Assembly: GCA_051747265.1 (NCBI GenBank)
Contig: JBNJFY010000001.1
Coordinates: 496,001 to 560,000, forward strand
Length of the DNA: 64,000 nucleotides
Source: JBNJFY01 sp051747265
Lineage (GTDB): Bacteria; Bacteroidota; Rhodothermia; Balneolales; Balneolaceae
Direction of reading: 5' to 3'
Shown: one piece after another, positions 50,650 through 60,126 of the stretch
Layout: every line of letters begins with the position of its first letter
Numbering within the stretch: the first letter of the stretch is position 1
The notes under the pieces: model-generated
Databases searched by the model: none
What the model saw: only the letters and a program-made list of their open reading frames with translations
What the model was told of the DNA's origin: nothing
Made by a program: the position numbers and the translations under genes

Positions 50650-51462
50650 TTATGATTTTGCTTTCAGCTCCGGAGTAAATCCACTCATCGACTGTTGGTT
50701 TTCAGACAGCCCTACCAACGCCGAGGCTATATATTTGAACTCATTTGTTATATAACTGTCTGGATGAGATCGTGCAATGGGAAATTGGTTATTTACGGAT
50801 TTTCTAACCTGTTCGTCCATGGGGACAAAACCCAAAAACGGAAATTCCCGATTCATAAAGTGATTGACGATGGTATTGAAGCGATGCAGCACATGCTGGG
50901 CATCCTCCTCGTCTTCGGCAAAGTTAACCACCGCGCCAAAGGGATAAGTGGGATCCACATCCAGTACAAATTTACAGAATCGATATACATCGGAGATAGC
51001 CGTGGGTTCACCCACCACAATCAAAATACCCATATCGGCTCGATCCAGCGCCCAAAAACTCAGGTCGGAGGCTCCGGCGGGGGTATCAATTAATACAAAA
51101 TCGTGCTCCATGCGCAGTTTGCGGAGTACCGCGTCCAAGGTGGGGTACAAAACCGACCAGTCCAGCGTATCGGCATCGGGTTCGTCGGCACCGGTGACCA
51201 GCGTATAGTTTCCCTCGGTTTCCAAAATAATATCGTCAATGCTGCTGCGACCCTGCATCACGTCCATAACGGTTCCGGGGATCGACTCGTTGACCAGCGC
51301 GGCACAGTTGGAGAGCCCCAGATCGGCATCGACAACGGCTACTTTATAGCCCATCTGAACCAACACTTCAGCGGTATTCACGGTAAGCAGACTTTTCCCT
51401 ACCCCGCCCTTACCACTGGCGACAGCAACGATGAATGACTGATTGGGTCTTTTATTAAGCAT
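50650..51462 (-). CDS. flhG: MinD/ParA-like ATPase FlhG (flagellar number regulator)
   Basis: A 270-residue P-loop ATPase. It has the deviant Walker A SGKGGVGKSLLTVN (about 16-29), VVDADLGLSNCAAL, and LIDTPAGASDLSFWAL. With FlhF it controls flagellar number and position. The N-terminal extension is short (NKRPNQSFIVAVA), lacking the longer DQAxxLR activation helix often seen in FlhG. Eleven bp separate it from flhF upstream. Confidence 0.9.
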   Translation of the reverse strand: MLNKRPNQSFIVAVASGKGGVGKSLLTVNTAEVLVQMGYKVAVVDADLGLSNCAALVNESIPGTVMDVMQGRSSIDDIILETEGNYTLVTGADEPDADTLDWSVLYPTLDAVLRKLRMEHDFVLIDTPAGASDLSFWALDRADMGILIVVGEPTAISDVYRFCKFVLDVDPTYPFGAVVNFAEDEEDAQHVLHRFNTIVNHFMNREFPFLGFVPMDEQVRKSVNNQFPIARSHPDSYITNEFKYIASALVGLSENQQSMSGFTPELKAKS

Positions 51463-51472
51463 ACTTGGTTAA

Positions 51473-52984
51473 TTAAGTCGATAAAATTTTCTCTGCGAAC
51501 CAGGTCGGACTAAACGCATCCACATCATCAGGAACCGACGGACCCAACGACATATAACGCACGCTACAGCCCAATGTTTTCAGGAAGGGGATTAGGTGTC
51601 CCCAACGATCGGTTTCGTCCAAATGGGTGATGGCTACATAATCCGGCTGAAGCGGGTGATTGGTGGCGTAGGCCTCCCGGAAATAGTAGTTCTCCATGGT
51701 GGCGTTGATCACAAAATGCACTTCCAGCGGAAGGACGGAGGCCAAAATCTGGCGAATCTTCCAGTACTCGCGGAAAGCGGTTTTCTTTTCCAAACTAATG
51801 GAAGGCGTATCAAATAATACCTGATCATAATTGACCAGCTTGGGCATCAATTTGGATACGTCAATGCCATCCCGTACGGTATAAAAATCCAGATTATGAT
51901 CTTCGGCGTAGGGCTTCAGAATGGTGTACGGCACCGGCCGGTTACGCGGCTCCACCGAAACAATAGCCACCTCCTGATCTCCGAAAAACTCCAAGTTGCG
52001 AGCCAGTTTCATAATCATCGTGGTTTTTCCGGATCCGCTGGGACCCACGAACACCATGTTGGGCTGCGCCGCCTTGGGCAAGGTGATGGTTAGAGCATTA
52101 CGCACAATGCGAGCCAGTTCGTACATAAACGAATCTCGCTCATCAAAAGGATCAATCCCCTTATTTAATATCTCTTTGAACCAGCCGGATACGGTGGTGG
52201 CCCGGATTCCGGTCTGCACTAATTGTTGAAAGGCTGGATGCGCCGCGTAGTCTAAATTGGCGGAGATCAACGCCTCACTGAGCATCGACTCTACCTGATC
52301 AAACCGCCGATGGAGCGCACTCACTTCCCGGCTGACCGAAGAATCCTTGTAATACCCTTGGGGGGCTTGCTGCTTAGGCAGATCATCCGTGTGCTCTAAC
52401 AAGGAACGATCATGACGGGACATGCGCTCATCCAATCCCTTCGGCTCTGGCAGGTCATCCTGATCAGTCTGTTCGGGCGGATCCTGCTTGGCTTTCTTGC
52501 GTCTAGCTTTCAGATCGGGTGATTTCTTTTTGCCCTTGCCCTGTTTAGCCGATTGCTTTTGCGACGCTTGTTCTTTGGTGGGCGCTTGTTCAGACTTTTG
52601 CTTTTCGGTTTGCTCGTGATCCGAGCGGGGTTGTTTGGCCGGTTGATCTTGCTGTTTACTTTCGGAAGTATCTTTATCCTGCTCTTTGAGCTCGGCCCCG
52701 TTTCGGGAATCGCCGGATGGAGAAGCCGGAGTAGATTGTGCGGGTGCTTTTTTCTTACGTACATCGCTACGCTTGTAAAATACGTTGCGGAATTCGGTTT
52801 CCTCCGACTCGGCCGGAACCGGCTCCGCGGATTGCAATTTTTCATCCAGCATTACCGTCACCGCCGCTTGGCGATCCTCTTCGGGCGGTACAGATTCCAG
52901 CAATATTACCTGCTCGCCAAGTTTCTCCTTGGCCTCGCGCAGGGCTTCCTGGATGGTCGATCCGTAAAATTTCTTCAGTATCAT
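51473..52984 (-). CDS. flhF: SRP-type GTPase FlhF, divergent G-motifs
   Basis: Places and initiates the flagellum at the pole. It has 503 residues. The N-terminal B-domain start is KKFYGSTIQEALREAKEKLG. A long, Lys/Gln/Glu/Pro-rich disordered linker spans about 75-200. The NG domain has P-loop GPSGSGKTTM (314-323), but G2 and G3 are unusual: SVEPRNRPVPY stands where DTYRIGA is expected, and FDTPSISL where DTAGRS is expected. G4 is THLDETDRWG. It is therefore FlhF by context and ends, with probable loss or change of GTP hydrolysis or dimerisation. ATGA overlap with flhA. Confidence 0.85.
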   Translation of the reverse strand: MILKKFYGSTIQEALREAKEKLGEQVILLESVPPEEDRQAAVTVMLDEKLQSAEPVPAESEETEFRNVFYKRSDVRKKKAPAQSTPASPSGDSRNGAELKEQDKDTSESKQQDQPAKQPRSDHEQTEKQKSEQAPTKEQASQKQSAKQGKGKKKSPDLKARRKKAKQDPPEQTDQDDLPEPKGLDERMSRHDRSLLEHTDDLPKQQAPQGYYKDSSVSREVSALHRRFDQVESMLSEALISANLDYAAHPAFQQLVQTGIRATTVSGWFKEILNKGIDPFDERDSFMYELARIVRNALTITLPKAAQPNMVFVGPSGSGKTTMIMKLARNLEFFGDQEVAIVSVEPRNRPVPYTILKPYAEDHNLDFYTVRDGIDVSKLMPKLVNYDQVLFDTPSISLEKKTAFREYWKIRQILASVLPLEVHFVINATMENYYFREAYATNHPLQPDYVAITHLDETDRWGHLIPFLKTLGCSVRYMSLGPSVPDDVDAFSPTWFAEKILST

Positions 52985-55119
52985 GCGCTCTGTTGGTTAT
53001 TCCCATTATCCTGAATATTGCCCGCATTCAACGACAGTCGGTTGAAGGTCTGAATGTTGGTATCCACCGTGATATCGTTATAAGACAGCACGGTAATTTC
53101 CGGCAATATAGGGGATAAAAATTCATACATAGTCGGACGTAATACCGGAGAGGTCAACAGGATCGGCTCCAGCCCTTCTTTAATCATCTCTTCGAAGGTT
53201 TTGGAAGCAGTCACATACAGATTTTCAACCGTATCCGGCGTAAAGCCCAGGGTGTTCGGATTTAAGTTGCCTTGTTGCGCTTGAGATATCAAGTGAGATT
53301 CGAGCGAGGAATCCAACACGGCCACATATATATTCTCGTTTTCATCACGGAACTGTCGGGTAATCGTCTCATTCAGAGCTGCTCGTACATACTCAGTAAG
53401 TACATCGGGGTTCTGCGATTGACCGTGATAATCTGCTAATGTTTCCAGCACAGTAACCATATCCCGAATAGGTACGCGTTCACGCAGCAAGCGGCGCAAC
53501 ACCTTCTGGATATCGCCGATCTTCATCATATCGGGAACCAGTTCGTCTACCAAGGCCGGCGAGTTTTCCTGCACGTTGTCCACCAGTTTTTGGGTCATCT
53601 GGCGATCCAGCAACTTGAACGCGTTCTTCTTGAGCACTTCCATCAAGTGGGTGGTAATTACAGCTCCCGCCTCGATCACCGATAACCCGTACTTCTCAGC
53701 TTCACTTCGATTCTTGCCGCTCACCCAGACCGCGTCCATACCGAAAGTGGGGTCCGTGGTCTGAATACCTTGAATGGGCACATCGAAATCGGATGGCAAC
53801 AGCGCCAGGTAGTACCCGGGCAACAGATCGCCTTGTCCAATTTTATTCCCCCGGAGTTTGATTACGTATTTGTTGGCATCCAACTGCACGTTATCCCGGA
53901 TCCGGATGGGCGGTACGATAATTCCTAATTCAACGGCCAGCTGTTTACGCAGCGAGGACATACGATCCAGCAGGTCGCCCCCTTGATCGGGATCCACAAT
54001 TGAAATCAAGCTGTAGCCGATTTCCAGTTCCAGCGTATCTACCAGCAGATAGTCTTCCACGCGATCTTCCTCCGGCTCCGGCTCGGCGGCCTCTATTTCG
54101 GCGATACGATCTTCTTCAGCGTGAATTTTTTGGCGAGTACGGTAAGCGGTAAACAGTAGAATACCGGAAATACCCCAGAATGGGGTCACCGGCATACCGG
54201 GCATCAATCCCAGGATAAACACAAACATGGCGGCAATGGCAATCACTTTGGGATTGCGGATCATCTCGTTGCTGATATCCTGTCCCAGATCGGCTTCGCC
54301 AGCTGCTCGGGTAACCACAATACCGGCACCGGTAGAGATCAACAGCGCGGGTATCTGAGAAACCAACCCATCACCCACGGTCAATAAGGTATAAGTAGAA
54401 GCGGCCTCAGCCAGTCCCATGCCTTGCTGCAAGGAACCGACAATCAATCCGCCAATAATATTGATCAGGGTGATCAACAGACCGGCGATGGCATCACCAC
54501 GCACAAATTTACTGGCACCATCCATAGCCCCGTAAAAGTCAGCTTCCTGAGCAATCTCCTCGCGACGTTTACGTGCCTCCTCATCAGTGAGTAAACCGGC
54601 ACTTAAATCGGCGTCGATAGCCATCTGTTTACCGGGCATGGCATCCAGGGTAAATCGGGCGGATACCTCGGCAATACGAGTAGCCCCCTTGGTAATCACC
54701 ACAAAGTTGACAATCACCAGCACGGCAAATACGATGATCCCTACCACGTAATTACCCTGCACCACAAAGTTACCGAAGCTGTAAATCAGCTCACCGGCAT
54801 AGGCCTCCGTCAAGATCAGCCTGGTGGTGGCAATGTTTAGGGCCAGACGAAACAGGGTGAGAATCAAGAGCAAACCGGGAAATACCGCGAATTCCAACGG
54901 TTTCAGGATGTAGAAAGCGATCAGTAGAACAATCAGGGAAAGCGAGACATTGGTGGCCAACAGAAAATCCATGACTCCGGCGGGCACCGGCATAATCATG
55001 ACCAGCAAAATCAGAATAATACTGGAGGATACAGCAACATCACCCCGCCAGAGCAGGTCGGTGATAAAATTTCCGCGTCGATCGGAATTTCCTCCGCTTG
55101 TCAATTGCTGTTGGGCCAT
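52981..55119 (-). CDS. flhA: Flagellar type III export gate protein FlhA
   Basis: A 712-residue core of the flagellar export apparatus. It has eight N-terminal membrane helices, the FHIPEP-type region VITKGATRIAEVSARFTLDAMPGKQMAID with following DADLSAGLL, a linker from about residue 330, and the large cytoplasmic ring domain with LVDTLELEIGYSLI and the C-terminal EPILLTSPVLRP segment. Complete. It ends with a four-base overlap onto flhF. Confidence 0.97.
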   Translation of the reverse strand: MAQQQLTSGGNSDRRGNFITDLLWRGDVAVSSSIILILLVMIMPVPAGVMDFLLATNVSLSLIVLLIAFYILKPLEFAVFPGLLLILTLFRLALNIATTRLILTEAYAGELIYSFGNFVVQGNYVVGIIVFAVLVIVNFVVITKGATRIAEVSARFTLDAMPGKQMAIDADLSAGLLTDEEARKRREEIAQEADFYGAMDGASKFVRGDAIAGLLITLINIIGGLIVGSLQQGMGLAEAASTYTLLTVGDGLVSQIPALLISTGAGIVVTRAAGEADLGQDISNEMIRNPKVIAIAAMFVFILGLMPGMPVTPFWGISGILLFTAYRTRQKIHAEEDRIAEIEAAEPEPEEDRVEDYLLVDTLELEIGYSLISIVDPDQGGDLLDRMSSLRKQLAVELGIIVPPIRIRDNVQLDANKYVIKLRGNKIGQGDLLPGYYLALLPSDFDVPIQGIQTTDPTFGMDAVWVSGKNRSEAEKYGLSVIEAGAVITTHLMEVLKKNAFKLLDRQMTQKLVDNVQENSPALVDELVPDMMKIGDIQKVLRRLLRERVPIRDMVTVLETLADYHGQSQNPDVLTEYVRAALNETITRQFRDENENIYVAVLDSSLESHLISQAQQGNLNPNTLGFTPDTVENLYVTASKTFEEMIKEGLEPILLTSPVLRPTMYEFLSPILPEITVLSYNDITVDTNIQTFNRLSLNAGNIQDNGNNQQSA

Positions 55120-55163
55120 CTATTCAGCGAAAAATCAGGTTAACATATTTTGTTAATCGGTTT

Positions 55164-56237
55164 CTACAGGCTTTTATCCCGCATTCGGTATACATAAGCC
55201 AAAATTTCGGCGACCGCTTCGTATTGATCGGGCGGAATCGCCTCCTCTTCCTCTGCAGAAGCGTACAAAGCCCGTGCCACAGGTGGATTTTCGATGATGG
55301 GTACGTCGTACTTTTTGGCCATTTCCCGGATTTTCAAGGCTCGTTTCCGCATACCCTTGGCCATCATAATGGGAGCATCGTTTTGCTCGGGATCGTACTG
55401 CAAAGCTACGGCGTAGTGCGTGGGGTTAGTAACCACCACGTCCGATTTGATCACCGCGTGATCCAAACGCCGTTGCTGCGACATCTCCATCGCTTTCTGG
55501 CGTCGCTGACTTTTAACGGTGGGGTCCCCTTCCATCTGTTTGTGCTCATCTTTGACCTCCTGCTTGGTCATGCGCAAATCCTTGCGGTGTTTGTATCGCT
55601 GATAAATCATATCACCAATAGAAATCACCAACAAAGCCGCTAATACCCGGGTAATCAATAGTAAAATGTAGGATCCGGCGGTAGGCAGGGTATCACTGAT
55701 TGGCATCAGCATAAAAGAGAGAAAGGTGGATATCTCATCCTCCACGGTATAATAGATGATCATGGTAATCACAGTGATCTTGATCACCCCTTTGAGCAGC
55801 TCCACCAGCCCATTCATCGAGAACACTCGCTTAAGCCCCTGAATTGGATCCAACCGATTGCCTTTAAACGAAATGGCTTTGGCGGAAAACACAATACCCG
55901 TTTGTACCATGGTAACCAGAATAGCCGCTACCAGTAATATGATGAGCACCGGAGCCAAAATATTAACCGCGGTTAAAAACCCATTACCGATCATGGCAAC
56001 CGCCGTATTCAAATCATCTATGGGTTTGGAGCTCATCAAGAATATACGCTCGAACATGCTTAGCAGGCGCCTCATCATCCAAGCACCCATAAAATAGACC
56101 ACCAAGGCCGAGACCAGCAACATGACCGCGGAGCTTAGCTCCTGGCTTTTACTGACATTCCCTTCTTCCCGTGCCTTCTCGAGTTTCCTCGGCGTCGGTT
56201 CTTCTGTTTTTTCTTGATCGTTGTTCTGCTCAGCCAT
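55164..56237 (-). CDS. flhB: Flagellar type III export switch protein FlhB
   Basis: A 357-residue substrate-specificity switch. The N-terminus is EEPTPRKLEKAREEGNVSKSQEL, followed by four membrane helices and the cytoplasmic domain with the self-cleavage site NPTHYAVAL (Asn271-Pro272). Cleavage switches export from hook to filament proteins. It is the first gene of the flhB-flhA-flhF-flhG-orf-fliA transcription unit in the window. Structural flagellar genes are not in this window. Confidence 0.96.
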   Translation of the reverse strand: MAEQNNDQEKTEEPTPRKLEKAREEGNVSKSQELSSAVMLLVSALVVYFMGAWMMRRLLSMFERIFLMSSKPIDDLNTAVAMIGNGFLTAVNILAPVLIILLVAAILVTMVQTGIVFSAKAISFKGNRLDPIQGLKRVFSMNGLVELLKGVIKITVITMIIYYTVEDEISTFLSFMLMPISDTLPTAGSYILLLITRVLAALLVISIGDMIYQRYKHRKDLRMTKQEVKDEHKQMEGDPTVKSQRRQKAMEMSQQRRLDHAVIKSDVVVTNPTHYAVALQYDPEQNDAPIMMAKGMRKRALKIREMAKKYDVPIIENPPVARALYASAEEEEAIPPDQYEAVAEILAYVYRMRDKSL

Positions 56238-56453
56238 GACATCTGCTTAGCACAAACCCGATGCCAATTATCCAAACACAAACGAAGAGCCGCTGAGTGG
56301 ATTGGCTTGGCTGGCCTCCGTCAAAATCATGTTTAATACGGGAAGATTTTTCCAGCTCTAATGGGCGGGATCCTCAATACCATTTCTGCTTTTCATTATC
56401 TACCTTAGAGCATCCTAACATCAAGCATCCGATTATTTTTAGATTAGCACCTT

Positions 56454-57248
56454 ATGACATTCTCTGGCAAAACCGCTTGGATCACGGGAGCATCCTCAGG
56501 TATTGGACGAGCATTAGCTTATGACCTCTCGGAACGAGGGGCCAAACTGATTCTCTCTTCCCGTCGTGAGGAAAAACTGCAGAAGGTAAAAGCGCAATGT
56601 GCCAATCCCGATCAGATATACGTCTTACCCCTTGACCTAGAACAATTAGACCTGCTCCCCAAAAAGGCCGAGGAAGCCATTGCGGCATTTGGTCATATTG
56701 ATTTCATGTTTCACAATGGGGGAATTAGTCAACGTTCTCTTGCCGTGGAGACGGATCCGGCCATAGTGCACAAGGTGATGAAGATCAACTTTTTGGGTGG
56801 TGTGGCTATCAATAAGGTTCTCCTGCCCCACATGTTATCACGCGGATCCGGCCATTTTGTAATTACTAGCAGTGTGACCGGAAAATTGGGCACACAATTG
56901 CGCTCGGCTTACGCGGCTTCGAAGCACGCGCTGCATGGATATTACGATTCCCTGCGCCAAGAAGTGTTGCCCAAAGGGATCGAAGTTACCATCGTCTGTC
57001 CGGGCTTTATCAAAACGGATGTGACTATCAATGCTGTTACCGGGGATGGCTCCAAACACAACAAGATGGGCGAAGGACAAGCTAATGGGATGGCCCCCTC
57101 CGAGTTTAGCCCTAAACTGCTCAAAGCGGTAGCCAAGGGGAAACACGAGCTTTATATCGGCGGCTTCCGTGAACGCCTCGGTCTGTTCGTCCGCAAACTC
57201 TTCCCCGACCTGTTCTACGGCATCATTCGCAAAATGGACGTCACTTGA
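56454..57248 (+). CDS. Short-chain dehydrogenase/reductase
   Basis: A 264-residue classical SDR. The cofactor loop is TGASSGIGRA (10-19), the SRREEKL segment suggests NADP(H), FHNGGISQR takes the NAG-like position, the catalytic Ser lies in SSVTGKLG, and the catalytic YAASK is present. It resembles the DHRS7/DHRS7B-like membrane-associated SDRs with the late sequence EVTIVCPGFIKTDVTINA. Substrate unknown. Its stop codon directly precedes a repeat arm. Confidence 0.88.
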   Translation: MTFSGKTAWITGASSGIGRALAYDLSERGAKLILSSRREEKLQKVKAQCANPDQIYVLPLDLEQLDLLPKKAEEAIAAFGHIDFMFHNGGISQRSLAVETDPAIVHKVMKINFLGGVAINKVLLPHMLSRGSGHFVITSSVTGKLGTQLRSAYAASKHALHGYYDSLRQEVLPKGIEVTIVCPGFIKTDVTINAVTGDGSKHNKMGEGQANGMAPSEFSPKLLKAVAKGKHELYIGGFRERLGLFVRKLFPDLFYGIIRKMDVT

Positions 57249-57497
57249 TCAGTGAACAGTGTGTCAGTGCTTCAGTGTAACAGAGAAAAGATTATTTAGC
57301 TTCACTGGTTAGATTATTACCATTCTGGGAATGCTTGATTCACTAAGATCTTTCTGAGTCTCTCAGTGCATCAGTGTGTCAGTTATTTAGATGATTATTG
57401 CAGAAATTCTATTCTCAAATCGATTCTCTAAAGCTACGGGTAGGCACAAAATAACTGTCACACTGAAGCACTGATGCACTGACACACTGTTCACTGT
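57249..57497. repeat. Inverted short-tandem-repeat arms, site 14 (CAGTGTGTCAG word)
   Basis: The left arm (57249-57285) begins at the base after the SDR stop. A second left-type run lies at 57363-57383. The right arm (57450-57497: actgtcacactgaagc, actgatgcactgac, acactgttcactg) contains the stop codon of the convergent DUF58 gene (57491-57493). This site is symmetric around a pair of convergent genes. Confidence 0.9.
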
Positions 57498-58408
57498 CTC
57501 CCGCGGCGATTGAGGTAGGCCAACAGGGCATGATCCAGGGGCGATTGGGTATCGATGGTTTCGAAATCGATGTTGGATTCCCGGCAGGCGGTTTTGAACT
57601 CCTTGAAATATTTATGTGCTTCCTCCCGATACGCTTCACGAACCTGAGAGGGCCGCAACTCCATCTGTTCTCCGGTCTCCAGATCCTGTAATTCATAGCG
57701 GTGGTCGGGCAGATCCAGTTCCACTTCCGAGCGTTGTTCCAACAATTGAAACACCACTACTTCGTGCCGCTGATGGCGTAAGTGTCGTAATGAGGATAAA
57801 AATTCATCGCCCTGTTCCGGATCCATGAGCAGATCGGTAATCAACACTACCAGACTGCGGTGCTTCAGCCGACTGGCTACTTCATGAATGGCTTGAGCCT
57901 GGGCAGACCGCTTTCGGGTTCCCGGTTTGATATTATTCTCCGATTCCGTCAATTCCGTAAGATAATCCAACAAAAACTTGAGATGCGGATAGGTAGACTT
58001 CACCGGATACCACTCTTCCACTTCGCGATCGAACGGGATCAACGTAAACGCGTCTCGCTGTTTGTGCATCAGGTAGAGTAGCGAAGCCGCCAAGTGCCCC
58101 CCATAGGTCATCTTATCCCAGATCCCATAATACTTGTAGCGCATGGATGGACTGATATCCAACATTACATACGAACGCATGTTGGTTTCCGCTTCGAATC
58201 GCTTTACGTAGTAGCGTTCGGTCTTGGCATAGGCATTCCAGTCGATATACTTGAGTTCATCGCCCGGGTGATAAGGACGGTGATCGGCAAACTCCACGCT
58301 ATATCCATAGAACGGACTCTTATGTTTGCCAGAGATAAATCCCTCCACAATTTCTTTGGCTCGCCATTCCAGCGATCCGATTTGCGCAATCCGCTCTGGG
58401 GTTAACAT
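57491..58408 (-). CDS. DUF58 (VWA-like) protein
   Basis: A 305-residue protein. It has the DUF58 signature near residue 50 (DELKYIDWNAYAKTERYYVKRFEAETNM) followed by the von-Willebrand-A-like core YVMLDISPSMRYKYYG with the DxSxS metal site, and LVVLITDLLMDPEQG. DUF58 proteins usually accompany MoxR AAA+ ATPases and von Willebrand proteins that assemble metal or respiratory complexes. No MoxR gene is adjacent in this window. Its stop codon is provided by the edge of repeat site 14. Confidence 0.87.
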   Translation of the reverse strand: MLTPERIAQIGSLEWRAKEIVEGFISGKHKSPFYGYSVEFADHRPYHPGDELKYIDWNAYAKTERYYVKRFEAETNMRSYVMLDISPSMRYKYYGIWDKMTYGGHLAASLLYLMHKQRDAFTLIPFDREVEEWYPVKSTYPHLKFLLDYLTELTESENNIKPGTRKRSAQAQAIHEVASRLKHRSLVVLITDLLMDPEQGDEFLSSLRHLRHQRHEVVVFQLLEQRSEVELDLPDHRYELQDLETGEQMELRPSQVREAYREEAHKYFKEFKTACRESNIDFETIDTQSPLDHALLAYLNRRGRQ

Positions 58409-58598
58409 GGTATATTGGTTCAGATTATTGAATGTTGGAAACTCACGTTAAGATAGGACGATTACCGAAGTTGGGAAATTTCCATGGTCTATCGAAACTC
58501 GTTTATCTATCTTGTATATTTGCGTACCCAACAGGAACGGGGCTTAGCTATTTATATAACGCCGTTTCACTGAAGACATTCCAACAAAACAATTCGCT

Positions 58599-59498
58599 AT
58601 GAGTTCCAAGGTGTACACCTCCGCCGATCAAATTGACTTTACCCTAAATGATATCGCTACCATGCCGCTTCCTTCGGAGGCCCTTATGGTACAGCCTACT
58701 TATTTTTCGGTTGATTATGTGATCAATCCGCACATGACCGAACATGTGGGCAAAGTAGATAAAGATAAAGCTTATAAAGAATGGGAAGTCATTCGAGATA
58801 CGTTCACCCAGTCGGGACTTACCGTCCATGAATTGGAAGGGCAACCCGGCTTACCGGACATGGTGTTCTGCGCCAACCAAAGTCTTCCTTTCGTGGATCC
58901 GGACAACAACAAACATGTGTTGATGAGTATCATGCACGCGGATCAGCGTAAGGAGGAAGTGCCGTTCATTGAGCAATGGTATCGACAGCACGGCTATGAA
59001 ATCCATTATTTGGATGATAATAAGGTGAAGGATTTTGAAGGCATGGGCGATGCCATCTGGCATACCGGCAAGCGATTGATCTGGGGCGGGTATGGGTATC
59101 GCTCGGATATGAATGCCTATAAACGCATCACCGAATTGTACGATGTACCGGTCTTGGCATTGGAGCTGGTTAGCGAATCGTTCTACCATCTGGATACCTG
59201 CCTGTGCATGCTGGATAACGAGACGGCCTTAATTTATCCCGCCGCATTCACTGATCAAGGATTAGCCATGATCCGCAAACTTATTCCTAATGTGATTGAA
59301 GCGGATCAACACGAAGCCGAGGAGCTCTTTGCCTGCAATGCCACTTGCCCGGATGGACAAAATGTGGTTATCCAGGAGGGTTGCGAAAAGGTTAATGAAC
59401 AGCTGCGTGGTTCTGGTTTCACAGTTCATGAGGTTAGCACAGAGGAGTATTTGAAGAGCGGCGGCAGCGTTTTTTGCATGAAGATGTTACTTTGGTGA
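58599..59498 (+). CDS. Arginine deiminase / dimethylargininase-like amidinohydrolase
   Basis: A 299-residue guanidino-group hydrolase of the pentein fold. Catalytic features are visible: the N-terminal PDMVFCANQSLPF segment, GMGDAIWHTG, the catalytic His in SFYHLDTCLCML, and the nucleophile Cys293 in GGSVFCMKM near the end. It likely makes citrulline or a related ureido product from arginine or a methylated arginine; the exact substrate is not settled. carAB lies next downstream, so arginine/carbamoyl phosphate metabolism is the shared theme, but the genes are separated by a repeat and a promoter. TATATTTG at 58515-58522 could be its -7 promoter element. Confidence 0.8.
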   Translation: MSSKVYTSADQIDFTLNDIATMPLPSEALMVQPTYFSVDYVINPHMTEHVGKVDKDKAYKEWEVIRDTFTQSGLTVHELEGQPGLPDMVFCANQSLPFVDPDNNKHVLMSIMHADQRKEEVPFIEQWYRQHGYEIHYLDDNKVKDFEGMGDAIWHTGKRLIWGGYGYRSDMNAYKRITELYDVPVLALELVSESFYHLDTCLCMLDNETALIYPAAFTDQGLAMIRKLIPNVIEADQHEAEELFACNATCPDGQNVVIQEGCEKVNEQLRGSGFTVHEVSTEEYLKSGGSVFCMKMLLW

Positions 59499-59499
59499 T

Positions 59500-59758
59500 T
59501 TCAGTGTGTCAGTGTGTCAGTGCTTCAGTGTTTCAGTGTGACAGAGGTTTTCTGCCGATAATTTATTATTTGCCTTACTATATAAGTATTTAGGTTGAAG
59601 TGGGGCTTTAGCAAAAAGATTCTGATTCGCAGAATATGTTGGCAGAGATATTAGCTGAAAATTTTATTAAAAGATAAAACTACATCCAGCAAAGCTAAAC
59701 TTTCTGTACTCTGTCACACTGAAGCACTGAAACACTGACACACTGATACCCTGTTCTC
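59500..59758. repeat. Inverted short-tandem-repeat arms, site 15 (CAGTGTGTCAG word)
   Basis: The left arm (59500-59546) has four or five cagtgtgt/cagtgcttcag units and begins two bases after the stop codon at 59498. The right arm (59709-59758) is the complement, with actgtcacactgaagc and actgacacactg. The 160-bp core is AT-rich and non-coding. Confidence 0.88.
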
Positions 59759-59769
59759 TGAAAAAACGC

Positions 59770-59800
59770 TTGTATCTGCATCTACCAGTTTCTATCTTTG
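59770..59800 (+). promoter_or_regulatory. Bacteroidota-type promoter of the carAB operon
   Basis: TTG at 59770-59772, a 20-nt spacer and TATCTTTG at 59793-59800 match the Bacteroidota -33 TTG / -7 TAnnTTTG consensus. Transcription would start near 59806 and give a leader of about 320 nt before carA. Confidence 0.55.
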
Positions 59801-59977
59801 TCGGGATTGCGAACTAAATAAATGATTGACAACGCAACCAGCAACGTGATCACCAGGAACAACCCTGCGCACAATCAAATAGCTTGGTCCGGCCAAATGG
59901 ACAAGCCAACCGCACACTCGCCGACTCGACTCTGGCGAGACACATTGCCGTTATTCTTATTGAATTTCTTTTTTCCC

Positions 59978-60012
59978 AATCCGACTTCTTTTCAGTGGTC
60001 GGATTTTTTTTT
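59978..60012 (+). terminator. Intrinsic terminator in the carA leader (candidate attenuator)
   Basis: AATCCGAC (59978-59985) and GTCGGATT (59998-60005) form a perfect 8-bp stem with a 12-nt loop, merging into a run of about ten T residues. It lies between the carA promoter and the carA start codon, where a terminator makes sense only as a regulated attenuator. An upstream hairpin, TCGCC...GGCGA near 59919-59939, could take part in an alternative fold. No PyrR-binding consensus was seen. Confidence 0.6.
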
Positions 60013-60126
60013 GCCCTCACGAAACTCTATCGTGAACCCCTTCGACGATATTCCAACCTCTCTTCTTGAGGTATCGTCACCCATGCATCACCCCAAACCA
60101 CAACGCTCCAAACCACTGCTATATTC

